Assembly: GCA_946885845.1 (NCBI GenBank)
Contig: CAMPHJ010000005.1
Coordinates: 62,001 to 126,000, forward strand
Direction: 5' to 3'
Origin: an uncultured Sphingobium sp.
Lineage (GTDB): Bacteria; Pseudomonadota; Alphaproteobacteria; Sphingomonadales; Sphingomonadaceae
DNA: 64,000 nucleotides
The stretch's first letter is position 1, and every line of letters begins with the position of its first letter. Positions 18,247 to 27,484 of this stretch are shown in pieces. Below the pieces are notes generated by a model. That model saw nothing but the letters and a program-made list of their open reading frames with translations. It had not been told where the DNA came from and ran no database searches. Both the position numbers and the translations under genes were made by a program.

Positions 18247-19317
18247 TCATAGCAGTTGAAATTGGGCTTCATCGCCAGGAGGATGGAACAGGTCTGTCCG
18301 TAATGTAAGGCGTTCGCCCGAAAACCCCGCACGCCTGCGGGCGTTGTGAAATCGGGTGCGTATCAGATCGGCCCACACCCCTTGGCCGCGCATCCGGCTT
18401 CCAAAACCGGGATCATTGTCGCGGCCGCCCCGCATGTCGCGGATGATCCCCATTACCTTTTCGGCCCGGTCTGGATAGTGCTCCTTCAACCAGGCGCGAA
18501 AAAGGGGCGCGACTTCGTGGGGGAGGCGCACCGGGATGAACGTAGCCTCGCGCGCTCCAGCCGCAGCGACGCGAGCGATAATCGTTTCGATTTCATGATC
18601 CGTGATTGCGGGGATGATCGGCGAAAGGCTGGCGGTCACCGGTATGCCCGCTGCGGCCAGCTGGCGAATCGCGTCCACGCGCCGGAGCGGATGAGCGGCC
18701 CGGGGTTCCAGCGTGCGAGCGACCTTGGGATCCAGGGTCGTGACTGACATCATCACGGCCACCAGACGGTCTTTCGCCATCGCGGAAAGCAGGTCCAGGT
18801 CGCGCAATACCCGGTCGGATTTGGTCGTGATGAACAGCGGGTGACGGCATGCCGCCAGCACCTCTATACATTGCCGGGTGATGTTCCATTCGCGCTCAAT
18901 CGGCTGATAGGGATCGGTGTTGGTCCCCATCGCGATCGGGGAGACCCGGTAGGATTTTTTCGCCAATTCTTCGCGCAGCAACCTGGCGGCATCTGGCTTG
19001 GCGAAAAGGCGGGTTTCAAAATCCAGGCCCGGCGACAGGTCGTGATAGGCATGCGTTGGGCGCGCGAAGCAATAAATGCAGCCATGCTCGCAGCCGCGAT
19101 AGGCGTTTATGGACTGGGTAAAGGCGATATCGGGGGATTTATTACGCGCGATGATCGTGCGGGGGCGCTCTACGGTAACCTGGGTGCGCAGGCGCGGCCT
19201 TTGTCCATCCACCAGTTCCAGGGCGTCGATCCAGTCGCCATCGGCCATGCGCTGGGCAAGACTGAACCGCTGGCTTTCGCCATTCAACGTTGCGCCTCTA
19301 CCCTTTTCCGCAGCCAT
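18247..19317 (-). CDS. PA0069-family radical SAM protein
   Basis: A 356-residue radical SAM enzyme. The cluster motif C-x3-C-x2-C is Cys76, Cys80 and Cys83 in GCEHGCIYCFARP. The N-terminal KGRGA and SPDIAFTQSINAYRGC segments place it in the PA0069 family, related to spore photoproduct lyase. Its reaction is unproven; members have been linked to DNA repair by similarity. The family N-terminus KGRGA supports the ATG at 19317. A promoter with a perfect SOS-type box lies immediately upstream, leaving almost no untranslated leader. The gene is co-directional with moaB, 43 bases downstream of it. Confidence 0.9.
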   Translation of the reverse strand: MAAEKGRGATLNGESQRFSLAQRMADGDWIDALELVDGQRPRLRTQVTVERPRTIIARNKSPDIAFTQSINAYRGCEHGCIYCFARPTHAYHDLSPGLDFETRLFAKPDAARLLREELAKKSYRVSPIAMGTNTDPYQPIEREWNITRQCIEVLAACRHPLFITTKSDRVLRDLDLLSAMAKDRLVAVMMSVTTLDPKVARTLEPRAAHPLRRVDAIRQLAAAGIPVTASLSPIIPAITDHEIETIIARVAAAGAREATFIPVRLPHEVAPLFRAWLKEHYPDRAEKVMGIIRDMRGGRDNDPGFGSRMRGQGVWADLIRTRFHNARRRAGFSGERLTLRTDLFHPPGDEAQFQLL

Positions 19318-19322
19318 GGCAC

Positions 19323-19351
19323 ATTAGAACATATAGTGAACATAATTGCAA
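19323..19351 (-). promoter_or_regulatory. Promoter with GTTC-N7-GTTC SOS (LexA) box
   Basis: On the minus strand a -35 element TTGCAA (19351-19346) and a -10 element TCTAAT (19328-19323) are separated by exactly 17 bases. Between and overlapping them lies GTTC-N7-GTTC (19341-19327), the direct-repeat LexA operator of alphaproteobacteria. The -10 ends five bases before the ATG of the radical SAM gene, so the transcript would be leaderless or nearly so. Confidence 0.7.
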
Positions 19352-19360
19352 GGGGTGGGG

Positions 19361-19888
19361 TCAGCGCTCCATCAGGCGAGGCATTAGCTCGACGAAGTTA
19401 CAGGGGCGAAAGCGGCTGTCGAGTTGGCTGGCCAATATGCCGTCCCAAGCATCCTTTACAGCGCCGGTCGATCCGGGAAGGGCGAAAATGTAGGTGCCCC
19501 GGGCAACGCAGGCGGTGGCGCGGGATTGTATGGTGGATGTGCCGATGGTCTTAAAACTGAGCCAGCGGAACAACTCGCCAAAGCCCGGTATTTCCTTGTC
19601 TTGCACCTGTGCCAACGCTTCAGGCGTGACATCGCGGCCGGTTACGCCCGTGCCCCCTGTGGTTATCACGCAATCGACCTGAGGGTCGTCTATCCATGCG
19701 TGGAGGCGCGCGACGATGGCGGCGCGGTCGTCGCGTTCGATACGTCGTTCGGCCAGTATGTGACCAGCGGCTACTATCCTGTCGGCAAGCGCGTCGCCGG
19801 ATTTGTCCTCTGCCATGCCGCGAGTGTCGGAGACGGTCAGCAGAGCAATGCGCACCGGCACGAACGACCGCTGTTCATCGATCGGCAT
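19361..19888 (-). CDS. moaB: Molybdenum cofactor biosynthesis protein B
   Basis: A 175-residue MoaB/MogA-fold protein that probably adenylates molybdopterin before metal insertion. The molybdopterin-binding core shows [10 protein letters not shown] (residues 15-24), [20 protein letters not shown] (77-96) and a late [14 protein letters not shown]. The ATG overlaps the stop of the lytic transglycosylase gene (TGATG), so the two are translationally coupled. No other molybdenum cofactor gene is in the window. Confidence 0.93.
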   Translation of the reverse strand: MPIDEQRSFVPVRIALLTVSDTRGMAEDKSGDALADRIVAAGHILAERRIERDDRAAIVARLHAWIDDPQVDCVITTGGTGVTGRDVTPEALAQVQDKEIPGFGELFRWLSFKTIGTSTIQSRATACVARGTYIFALPGSTGAVKDAWDGILASQLDSRFRPCNFVELMPRLMER

Positions 19889-21675
19889 CAGTTCGAACCG
19901 CTCACCGTATCAGGACCATTGTGCCGACTATTCTGGCTCAGGCGCACGAGCTTCACACCTTTGGAACTGGGGAAGGTCGGCCACATGCCTTGCGCCATAC
20001 CAGTCAGGCAATCGGCGCTGCCCTTTGCCTGGATCTGATACATCCAGTAGTTGCGCATCACCGTATTCACATAGGCGCGCGTTTCATAATAAGGCAGCGA
20101 TTCGATGAACAGCAGCGGGTCGCCATTATGCTTCACTTCGCTGTTCCACCGCTCGACCGGGACTGGACCGGCATTATAGGCGGCCATCACCTTGGGCAGC
20201 AGCCCGCCGGTCGCGCTCATGTCGCGCAGCTTTTCCAGGTAGCGCTGACCATATTCCATGTTGGTGGATGGCACGAATAACTGCGCTGGGGATGAAAGCC
20301 CCATGTCGCCGCCTGTGCCAGGCAAGACCTGCATCAGTCCCCTGGCTCCAGCGCTACTGACGACATCGCTGCGGAAGCCTGACTCCTGAAGCGTGTGGGC
20401 ATAGATGAGCGAGGGGTCCACCCGCCAGCCGCCGTCGGGTCGCCAATGGGGCGTCGGAAAGCGGGCGAAGCTGTCCGGCTGTTTCCCGGCGGGACCGTTA
20501 TGGGCGAGCCAAAGCTGGGTGGCGGGCAGGTTGAGCGCCCCTGCCAGCCCAAGCAAAGCGTCATATTGGCCTGCGCCGCCTAACTTTGCCTGATGGCGAA
20601 TAAGTTCATCCGCCTTGCTGCTGCGTCCCACAGCCGTCAGGGCGACGGCTGCACGGACGTTGGGACTGTCCTTCAACTGTCGCCATTCGTCAGCGCCGAA
20701 CCGAGTGGCGACATTGGCGCTGCCAGCGGGCATGCCCAATGTTTCGCGGGCGAGGAGGCCGTAGAAAGTTTCGTCATTGCGCGCGGCGGTCTTGAGCAGG
20801 TTTCCAACCTTTTCTGCCTGACCGCAGACCATATAGGCCCGCGCTGCCCAATATGCCCCGGCGGCGCGCATGTCGGCGTTGCCAGCCATAGCGGCGACAT
20901 TGGCAAAGGCAGGGGCGGCGCTGACGCAATCATTCTGACGCCACGACGCAAGGCCAGTGGTCCAGTAGGACTGAACCGACCAGTCGCCCCCAGCGCGCGC
21001 TTCCAGCGCGCGAGCAGCCATGCGGCGCGCGTTGGTGTCGTCATTTTCGATATAATAGGACCAGGCAATACGCTGCCGAGCTTCGGTCAGGCCTTCGGGC
21101 GTCAGGCCGATCTCACCCGTGGCAAGAAGCGATTCTGCCCCTGCCGGGTCGTCATTCTTGATGTAGGGGGCGATCCGCCCGACTAGTGCCTGCGCCAGCA
21201 GGTCGGTTTTGACCCCGCTGACATATTGCCGTCGGGGGGCTGATCCCAGCCAGACCATTTTTTGCACCTGAGGAAGGTCGGGCAATATGGTCGCGCCGCG
21301 TTTTTCGGCCAGGCGGGACAATTGACCGGCATCCGGCAGCCAGGACGCCTTGTTGATCAGGTCCAGAAGGTCGAACAGTTCAACCCGTGGCGAATTCTTC
21401 GCCAGATAGAGTTCGGCCAGCGCGACCGGGCGGACGACATCCTGGGAGTCGAGCGACAGGATCATCGCTTTCGCTTCCGTCCATTTCTGGTCGGTCAGGG
21501 CCGAAAAAATCGCGCCATAGCGAGCCTTTTCGCCGTCGCTGATCTCGAACGGGGCGTGAGAAGAAGTCCAGGACGTGGATATCCCCGGAGCCGTGTCAGC
21601 CACCGCAGGCAGCGCGAAAAAGGCGCTCATGGCGGCCATTGCCAAGGCGGACGAATGGGCTAGGACGCGAATCAC
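19888..21675 (-). CDS. Soluble lytic murein transglycosylase
   Basis: A 595-residue periplasmic enzyme that cleaves peptidoglycan glycan strands to 1,6-anhydro products. A signal peptide ([26 protein letters not shown]) is followed by a long helical superhelix (about 40-400) and a C-terminal SLT domain. The catalytic Glu is in HTLQESGF near residue 433, with [15 protein letters not shown] and [12 protein letters not shown] after it. I chose the GTG at 21675, which overlaps the upstream stop as GTGA and has GAGGAAA at good spacing; it also gives a compact signal peptide. It is the Slt70-like architecture. Confidence 0.92.
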   Translation of the reverse strand: MIRVLAHSSALAMAAMSAFFALPAVADTAPGISTSWTSSHAPFEISDGEKARYGAIFSALTDQKWTEAKAMILSLDSQDVVRPVALAELYLAKNSPRVELFDLLDLINKASWLPDAGQLSRLAEKRGATILPDLPQVQKMVWLGSAPRRQYVSGVKTDLLAQALVGRIAPYIKNDDPAGAESLLATGEIGLTPEGLTEARQRIAWSYYIENDDTNARRMAARALEARAGGDWSVQSYWTTGLASWRQNDCVSAAPAFANVAAMAGNADMRAAGAYWAARAYMVCGQAEKVGNLLKTAARNDETFYGLLARETLGMPAGSANVATRFGADEWRQLKDSPNVRAAVALTAVGRSSKADELIRHQAKLGGAGQYDALLGLAGALNLPATQLWLAHNGPAGKQPDSFARFPTPHWRPDGGWRVDPSLIYAHTLQESGFRSDVVSSAGARGLMQVLPGTGGDMGLSSPAQLFVPSTNMEYGQRYLEKLRDMSATGGLLPKVMAAYNAGPVPVERWNSEVKHNGDPLLFIESLPYYETRAYVNTVMRNYWMYQIQAKGSADCLTGMAQGMWPTFPSSKGVKLVRLSQNSRHNGPDTVSGSN

Positions 21676-22412
21676 GGGCGCTTTTCCTCGATCAAGCATT
21701 GCAACGTTCGCCAGCATTCCGCCTTGGCCGCAGGCTGCCCCAGCAGCAGGCGCGGGTGAAAAGTGGCGACGGCGGACACAGTGCCGCCATCCTGGTTGAG
21801 ATAGCGTAAACCCTGCACCCCTTCGGTGTCTTGGACGGGACGACCATCATGATCAGGAAGCAAGGTGCGGATAGTGCGATCGCCCAGGATCAGCAGGCGG
21901 CGGGGCGATGCGAGTGAGACCAGCGTGCGCACACGGTCGGCGGCGGCGTTGAGGTCCGACGCTTCCACCATTCCACCGGGCGGGCGCGACAGCAGCAGAG
22001 AAGTCAGGTAGATGTCGCCACGCGAAAGACCAATGGCGGTGAGCATGGCATCGAACAGTTTTCCTGCCCGGTCGGAAAACAGCATCCCTGCGGCCATGTC
22101 GGCAGGATCGGGCATGTCGGTGATCACCATCAGCGAAGCCTGCGCATTTCCCTGCGGCAGGATAGGCGCGCCCGCCCAGCGGCGCTCCGGCTGGGCTGGA
22201 TCATGTGCGATCCAGGACAGAAATGCTTCCAGCGTGGCAGGCTTTTCACGGGGCGGGTTCGGCGTTGGCGATATGGCCGGTTGGGCAGACACAATGGGCC
22301 GCAACCAGTCGACCGGCTCTTCCACCGTCGCGCAATCGACGCCCGCCAGTTCCCACCAGGCCATATAGGCGCTGGCGACCGTCGCTACATCTGCCTGCAA
22401 AAATCCCCGCAT
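21672..22412 (-). CDS. Divergent uracil-DNA glycosylase superfamily protein
   Basis: A 246-residue protein with the fold signature of family 4/5 uracil-DNA glycosylases: GMLFSDRAGKLFDAMLTAIGL, DIYLTSLLLSRPPGG and the late ATFHPRLLL. Two classical features are altered. The GEAPG motif is replaced by ITDMPDPAD, and the cysteine usually present in K-C-R-P-P is a serine (LSRPP). Few other cysteines remain, so the Fe-S cluster of family 4 is probably absent. The ATG at 22412 is preferred (AGAAGA upstream) over a TTG at 22448. It is the first gene of the minus-strand unit with the transglycosylase and moaB. Confidence 0.82.
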   Translation of the reverse strand: MRGFLQADVATVASAYMAWWELAGVDCATVEEPVDWLRPIVSAQPAISPTPNPPREKPATLEAFLSWIAHDPAQPERRWAGAPILPQGNAQASLMVITDMPDPADMAAGMLFSDRAGKLFDAMLTAIGLSRGDIYLTSLLLSRPPGGMVEASDLNAAADRVRTLVSLASPRRLLILGDRTIRTLLPDHDGRPVQDTEGVQGLRYLNQDGGTVSAVATFHPRLLLGQPAAKAECWRTLQCLIEEKRP

Positions 22413-22539
22413 CGATCTTCTAGGGCCAGAGGTTGACGCCGTGGTCAAGAATCTTCATCGGCAGGGATGGTAAAACGTTTGAGTAATACGGCAACCGGAC
22501 AGGATGAGGGAACCGGCCGGAACGCCTGATGGAGGACAT

Positions 22540-24192
22540 ATGAGCGAACGGGAATCGATGCCTTATGACATCGTCATCGTCGGCGGGGGACCGGCGGGGC
22601 TGTCTGCGGCGATCCGGCTGAAGCAGTTGGCGGACGACGCGGGGCAGGAACTGGCAGTATGCGTGCTGGAAAAAGGGTCCGAAATCGGTGCTCATATCCT
22701 GTCTGGCGCAGTCGTCGATCCCAAGGCGCTGGACGAGTTGCTGCCTGACTGGCGCGACATGGGTTGCTCGCTCGCCGATACCTGGGTCAGCGACAACCAG
22801 CATTGGTTCCTGACAAAGCGTGGCAAATTTTCCATGCCGCATATCGCCCTGCCCGGATGGATGCATAACAAGGGCACCTATACCGGCTCGCTCGGCAATC
22901 TGTGCCGTTGGCTGGCGGAGCAGGCCGAAGGGATGGGTGTCGAAATCTTCCCTGGCTTTGCCGCTGCGGAAATCCTCTACCATGAGGATGGATCGGTGAA
23001 GGGTGTCGCCACGGGCGACATGGGCATCGATCGCGAGGGCAATCGCAAACCCGATTATCAGCCAGGCCTTGAGCTTCACGCCAAATATACCTTCTTTGCT
23101 GAAGGTGCGCGCGGCCACCTGACCAAGATATTGAAGCGGCAGTTCCATCTGGACGCTGACTGCGAACCGCAGGTCTACGGGCTGGGCATGAAGGAACTGT
23201 GGGACATCGATCCTGCCAAGCACAAGCCGGGCCTGGTCATTCATACCCAGGGTTGGCCGCTGAGCGATGCTTATGGCGGCGGATTCCTCTATCATCAGGC
23301 TGGTGGGCAGGTCGCACTGGGTTTCGTGGTGGGCCTTGGATATCGCAACCCGCATCTTTATCCGTTCGAGGAGTTTCAGCGCTGGAAACAGCATCCTGAA
23401 ATCCGCAAATATCTGGAAGGGGGGCGCCGTGTTTCCTACGGCGCTCGCGCGATCAATGAAGGCGGCTGGCAGTCCATCCCGAAGCTGGCGTTCCCTGGCG
23501 GCGCGCTGATCGGCTGTTCGGCGGGCTTCGTCAACGTACCGCGGATCAAGGGCACGCACACGGCGATGAAGTCAGGCATGCTGGCGGCCGAAGCGGCGTT
23601 CGCCGCGATCAAGGCTGAGCGTGGCGGCGACGTGCTGCAGGATTATGAGGATAATCTGCGGACAAGCTGGATCGCGAAGGAGCTTCAGCTGGTCAAGAAT
23701 GCCGAACCGCTGCTTTCAAAGTTTGGTGGCACCATCGGCACTTTGCTGGCAGGCATCGACATGTGGATGCGGACGCTCAAAATCGGGCTGCCCTTCACGA
23801 TGAAGCACAAGCCCGACAACGAAAAGATCTGGCGCAAGGAACAGTGCGCAAAGATCGATTATCCCAAGCCCGACGGCGTCATCAGCTTCGATCGCCTGTC
23901 TTCCGTGTTCCTGTCGAACACCAATCATGAGGAAGATCAGCCGGTCCACCTGCAGCTGAAGGACGCAACGATTCCGATCAGCTATAATCTGCCCCTTTAT
24001 GACGAACCGGCGCAGCGTTATTGTCCGGCGGGCGTCTATGAAGTGGTGGGGTTGGACGAAGGCGCTCCGCGGTTCCAGATCAATGCGCAGAATTGTGTCC
24101 ACTGCAAGACATGCGACATCAAGGACCCGACCCAGAACATCAACTGGGTCGTGCCGGAAGGCGGCGGAGGACCCAACTATCCCAACATGTAG
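22540..24192 (+). CDS. Electron transfer flavoprotein-ubiquinone oxidoreductase
   Basis: A 550-residue inner-membrane-associated enzyme that passes electrons from ETF, hence from acyl-CoA dehydrogenases, to ubiquinone. The FAD loop is [16 protein letters not shown] (about residues 12-27). [16 protein letters not shown] segment and [22 protein letters not shown] match the family. The C-terminal [4Fe-4S] ligands are in YCPAGVYEV (near 495) and [16 protein letters not shown] (Cys520, 523, 526). The ATG is preceded by a perfect GGAGG. It links to the propionyl-CoA and fatty acid oxidation capacity implied at the window end. Confidence 0.96.
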   Translation: MSERESMPYDIVIVGGGPAGLSAAIRLKQLADDAGQELAVCVLEKGSEIGAHILSGAVVDPKALDELLPDWRDMGCSLADTWVSDNQHWFLTKRGKFSMPHIALPGWMHNKGTYTGSLGNLCRWLAEQAEGMGVEIFPGFAAAEILYHEDGSVKGVATGDMGIDREGNRKPDYQPGLELHAKYTFFAEGARGHLTKILKRQFHLDADCEPQVYGLGMKELWDIDPAKHKPGLVIHTQGWPLSDAYGGGFLYHQAGGQVALGFVVGLGYRNPHLYPFEEFQRWKQHPEIRKYLEGGRRVSYGARAINEGGWQSIPKLAFPGGALIGCSAGFVNVPRIKGTHTAMKSGMLAAEAAFAAIKAERGGDVLQDYEDNLRTSWIAKELQLVKNAEPLLSKFGGTIGTLLAGIDMWMRTLKIGLPFTMKHKPDNEKIWRKEQCAKIDYPKPDGVISFDRLSSVFLSNTNHEEDQPVHLQLKDATIPISYNLPLYDEPAQRYCPAGVYEVVGLDEGAPRFQINAQNCVHCKTCDIKDPTQNINWVVPEGGGGPNYPNM

Positions 24193-24223
24193 GCGGCTTT
24201 TCCTTTACTCCCTTCCGCTGCTG

Positions 24224-25840
24224 ATGCTGCCGGGAGCCGCCGGGGCATCAGTGGACCGGGCGAGCGCGCTGCATGCCTATGCGCGTGGTCGCCTTGCGGA
24301 TGGTGACGGGGCAGCGGCATTGGCGCTGAAAAACTACCGTCAGGCGCTGGCTGCTGACCCGGACCAGCTTGAAATCGCCCGACGATCCTACGTCCACGCC
24401 CTTGTCAGCGGCGACATGGCGCTGGCGATGCGATCTGCCACGCTGCTGGATCGTGAAGGCGCCCTGCCCAGGGACGGCACCCTGCTGCTCCTGTCGGACG
24501 CGTTCAATCGTAGGGATTGGCAGGCGGCGCATGGGTTCGCGGATCGGATCGCTACAGAAGGCAATTTTGCATTCCTGGTGCCGATATTGCGCAGCTGGAT
24601 CGCTTTAGGTGAAGGTAAGGTGGCGGCTGTCGATGCAGCGGGCACGGATCGTTTTGCATCTTTGGTCAGGCGCTACCTCGATGAACATGCTGCTATGCAG
24701 GCACTGGCGCGCGGCGACGTGAAGGCGGCGGAACCAGCGGTGCATCGCGCGCTGGCGTTGCGGACAGTCGATCTGGCTGAACTGCGCCTTTCCTTTGCGG
24801 CGCAACTAGCCGGTCGTGGCGCCAAGACGCAGGCACTCGCGCTTCTGCCCCCGAACCAGGCGAATTACGCCCTGGCGCGGGACCGGCTCACCAAAGGGAA
24901 GGGGGCAGGCGCGGCTGGAAAGCCCCTGACGCCCAGTCAAGGATTTGGGAGGCTTTTGACGCGCCTCGCAACGGACATCAGCACCGATGAAGCGACGCGG
25001 ATGTTGGGCATCCGGCTTGCAAGGATCGGCAGCTTCGCCAATCCGTCCGGCGCCGACAGCAGGATCGCGCTGGCAAAGTTGCTGGGCGAGGCGGGTTATT
25101 CGCATTCCGCCGCTGCCGAAGCGGACAAGATTCCCGTCAATAGCTGGTTTGGAACCTTGGGGCGGGCTATTCTGGTGGATGTGTTGGCGCGATCGGACGA
25201 TCGGGCCGGAGCAGTCAGCCTGGCGCGCTCACTCGCCGCCGCGCCGGGGGCGGAGGCGGAACGGCATGTCCGGCTCGGCACGTTGCTGGCAGACTCCAAG
25301 GATTTCAGTGGCGCTGCGAAAGCCTTTCGTGACGCGCAGGCCCGCTATGCCCCCGATGCCATACCTTGGGCGCTGCTGCTGTTCGAAGGCAGCGCGCTGG
25401 AACAGGGCTGCAGGTGGGACGATGCGCGCGGGGTGCTGGAACGCGCAGCCAGCATGGCGCCCGATGAGCCTTTGGTGCTCAATTATCTGGGCTATGCGCA
25501 AATTGAGCGGCGGCAGAATATCGACGCCGCGCTCGCGCTGCTGAAAAGGGCGAGCGCGCTCAAGCCTCAGGATGCGTCAATCCTGGACTCGCTTGGCTGG
25601 GCGCATTTTGTAACTGGTAACATGAAGGAAGCAGTGCCGGTACTGGAGCGCGCGGCGGCGGGTGCGCCGGACGACGCAACCATCAACGAACATCTGGGTG
25701 ATGCATTATGGACGGCGGGACGCCGGTTCGAAGCACGCTACGCCTGGAATGCTGCGGCTGTGTTTGCCAAGGGAGAAGCGGTAGCGCGGCTCGCCTTGAA
25801 GGCGAAAGAAGGATGGAAACCCGAATATGCCGCCCGTTGA
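24224..25840 (+). CDS. Tetratricopeptide repeat protein (start uncertain)
   Basis: A protein of about 538 residues made largely of TPR-type helices (DQLEIARRSYVHALVSGD, EPLVLNYLGYAQIERRQNIDAALALLKRAS, DASILDSLGWAHFVTGNMKEAVPVLERA). The frame extends upstream of the only ATG (24224) into [19 protein letters not shown], an evident signal peptide, yet I find no ATG, GTG or TTG in frame before it until far inside the ETF-QO gene. The listed start therefore probably truncates the export signal. It overlaps ispE by 14 bases, an arrangement common in alphaproteobacteria. The role is probably envelope assembly; no specific partner is known. Confidence 0.8.
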   Translation: MLPGAAGASVDRASALHAYARGRLADGDGAAALALKNYRQALAADPDQLEIARRSYVHALVSGDMALAMRSATLLDREGALPRDGTLLLLSDAFNRRDWQAAHGFADRIATEGNFAFLVPILRSWIALGEGKVAAVDAAGTDRFASLVRRYLDEHAAMQALARGDVKAAEPAVHRALALRTVDLAELRLSFAAQLAGRGAKTQALALLPPNQANYALARDRLTKGKGAGAAGKPLTPSQGFGRLLTRLATDISTDEATRMLGIRLARIGSFANPSGADSRIALAKLLGEAGYSHSAAAEADKIPVNSWFGTLGRAILVDVLARSDDRAGAVSLARSLAAAPGAEAERHVRLGTLLADSKDFSGAAKAFRDAQARYAPDAIPWALLLFEGSALEQGCRWDDARGVLERAASMAPDEPLVLNYLGYAQIERRQNIDAALALLKRASALKPQDASILDSLGWAHFVTGNMKEAVPVLERAAAGAPDDATINEHLGDALWTAGRRFEARYAWNAAAVFAKGEAVARLALKAKEGWKPEYAAR

Positions 25841-26726
25841 CGGATACCCATCGCCTGACGTCGCCCCTGACAACGGAGAGCTGACTGAAATCGCCTATGC
25901 GAAGGTCAACCTGGCCCTTCATGTCCGCGATCGGCGGGACGATGGCTACCATAGCCTGGAAAGCCTTTTCATATTCGCCAGCGACGGCGATGTGTTGACC
26001 GGCAGAACGGATGCTTCCGGCGCGATCACCTTGACCATCGCGGGGGCTTTTGCCGATGGGCTGGACAATGGCGGCGGCAATCTGGTCGTGAAGGCGGCGC
26101 AGGCGCTGTGCGAACATTTGGGTGAGGAACGGGGCGCTGCGCTGACGCTGGTCAAGACCCTGCCGGTAGCATCCGGCATCGGCGGCGGATCGGCAGACGC
26201 AGCGGCAACATTGCGGTTGCTATGCCGCTTGTGGAGCGTTCAAATCGCAGCGGACGACTTGGAACGGATCGCTCTGTCGCTGGGGTCGGACGTGCCCGCC
26301 TGCCTTGCCAGCGCAACCCGGATGGTGCGCGGGCGCGGTGAAGTGCTGGAGGACGTCGATATATCCGGCCTGCCAGGTACGCCGATGTTGCTGGTCAATC
26401 CCGGTGTCGGCATGTCCACTGCGCGCGTGTTTCAGGGGTGGGACCGGGTCGACAGGGGAGCGTTGTTAGCAGACAATCTGGACCGGGTTATCACCTGTGG
26501 GCGTAATGATTTGGAACCCGCAGCCGTGGCAATGGCTCCGGTGATAGCGGATGTGCTGGCGGCATTGAGGCAATGTTCCGGCGTCCGTGTCGCTCGCATG
26601 TCCGGGTCGGGCGCGACATGTTTTGCGCTCTTCGATGATGAGGCAACTGCTGATGCCGCCGCGGCCATCATACAGGCGCGGCAAGCGGATTGGTGGGTAA
26701 TGGAAACGAGGATCAGACCGGCGTGA
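25827..26726 (+). CDS. ispE: 4-diphosphocytidyl-2-C-methyl-D-erythritol kinase
   Basis: IspE phosphorylates CDP-ME in the non-mevalonate (MEP) isoprenoid pathway. The 299-residue GHMP kinase shows AYAKVNLALHV (residues 23-33), the ATP loop PVASGIGGGSADAAATL (from about 112), and the C-terminal glycine motif RMSGSGATCFALFD. It starts inside the end of the TPR gene behind AAGAAGGA. Its stop overlaps the GTG of the amidohydrolase gene (GTGA). Length and motifs are complete. Confidence 0.95.
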   Translation: MPPVDGYPSPDVAPDNGELTEIAYAKVNLALHVRDRRDDGYHSLESLFIFASDGDVLTGRTDASGAITLTIAGAFADGLDNGGGNLVVKAAQALCEHLGEERGAALTLVKTLPVASGIGGGSADAAATLRLLCRLWSVQIAADDLERIALSLGSDVPACLASATRMVRGRGEVLEDVDISGLPGTPMLLVNPGVGMSTARVFQGWDRVDRGALLADNLDRVITCGRNDLEPAAVAMAPVIADVLAALRQCSGVRVARMSGSGATCFALFDDEATADAAAAIIQARQADWWVMETRIRPA

Positions 26727-27439
26727 GCGAGGCTTTCACCCAAGTCTATGGCGGAGATCTGGCCCTGCTGATCATCGCAGATCATGCCTCGGCGCATGTG
26801 CCGGACGACATCGATCTTGGCATAGACCCATCGCTGTTGCGCGATCATATTGCAGTGGACATCGGCGTGGCGGAAGTCAGCCGCATGATCGCCGATCAAC
26901 TGGGCTGCACCGCGGTTCTGGGCGGGATTTCTCGGCTCGTGATCGATCTCAACCGGGAAGATGACGCTCCCGGCCTGCTGCCCGTGATGAGCGATGGACA
27001 CGCAATCCCAGGCAACCGCCTTGCTGATCTGGCCGATCGCATGATCCGTTTCCATCACCCCTATCACCATCATATCGAAAGCGTGTTGGCCGCGATGGAC
27101 AGTCCTTTCATCCTTTCGGTGCACAGTTTCACCCCGCGCTTGGCCAGCGACCCCCATCAGGAACGGCCATGGGATATCGGCATTCTCTATAATGAGGATG
27201 ACCGGGCCGCATGTATTGCCATCCCCTTGTTGCAGGCTGCTGGCCTGATCGTGGGCGATCAACTTCCCTATTCTGGCAAGTTGCTCAACGCGACGATGAA
27301 CCGTCATGCCGAAGCAAACGGCATTCCCTATCTAGGCATCGAAATGCGCCAGGACCTGATCGCCGATGAAGCAGGACAACGCCGTTTTGCTGACATATTG
27401 GGGCCATTAGTGCTTGAATGCCGCAATAGCCTTGCGTGA
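26723..27439 (+). CDS. N-formylglutamate amidohydrolase family protein
   Basis: A 238-residue zinc-type hydrolase of the N-formylglutamate deformylase family, which releases glutamate and formate at the end of one histidine-degradation route. The metal-binding segment LIIADHASAHVP, RLVIDLNREDDAP, SVHSFTPRL and YLGIEMRQDLI are the family landmarks. The GTG in a GTGA overlap with ispE is the preferred start. No hut gene is nearby, so the true substrate is uncertain; single copies outside hut operons are common in this group. Confidence 0.87.
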   Translation: MSEAFTQVYGGDLALLIIADHASAHVPDDIDLGIDPSLLRDHIAVDIGVAEVSRMIADQLGCTAVLGGISRLVIDLNREDDAPGLLPVMSDGHAIPGNRLADLADRMIRFHHPYHHHIESVLAAMDSPFILSVHSFTPRLASDPHQERPWDIGILYNEDDRAACIAIPLLQAAGLIVGDQLPYSGKLLNATMNRHAEANGIPYLGIEMRQDLIADEAGQRRFADILGPLVLECRNSLA

Positions 27440-27484
27440 CTCGCGGCTTTTTGAAAGAGAGACGCGCGCAAGAAGGGTAGGTTT

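Noticed and set aside
19361..19888. SOS control of moaB by the nearby box.
   Set aside because: The box lies downstream of moaB on the same strand, so it can control only the radical SAM gene.
26690..26722. Upstream in-frame start for the N-formylglutamate amidohydrolase.
   Set aside because: It would overlap ispE by 37 bases without a better ribosome site; the GTGA overlap start fits the family N-terminus.
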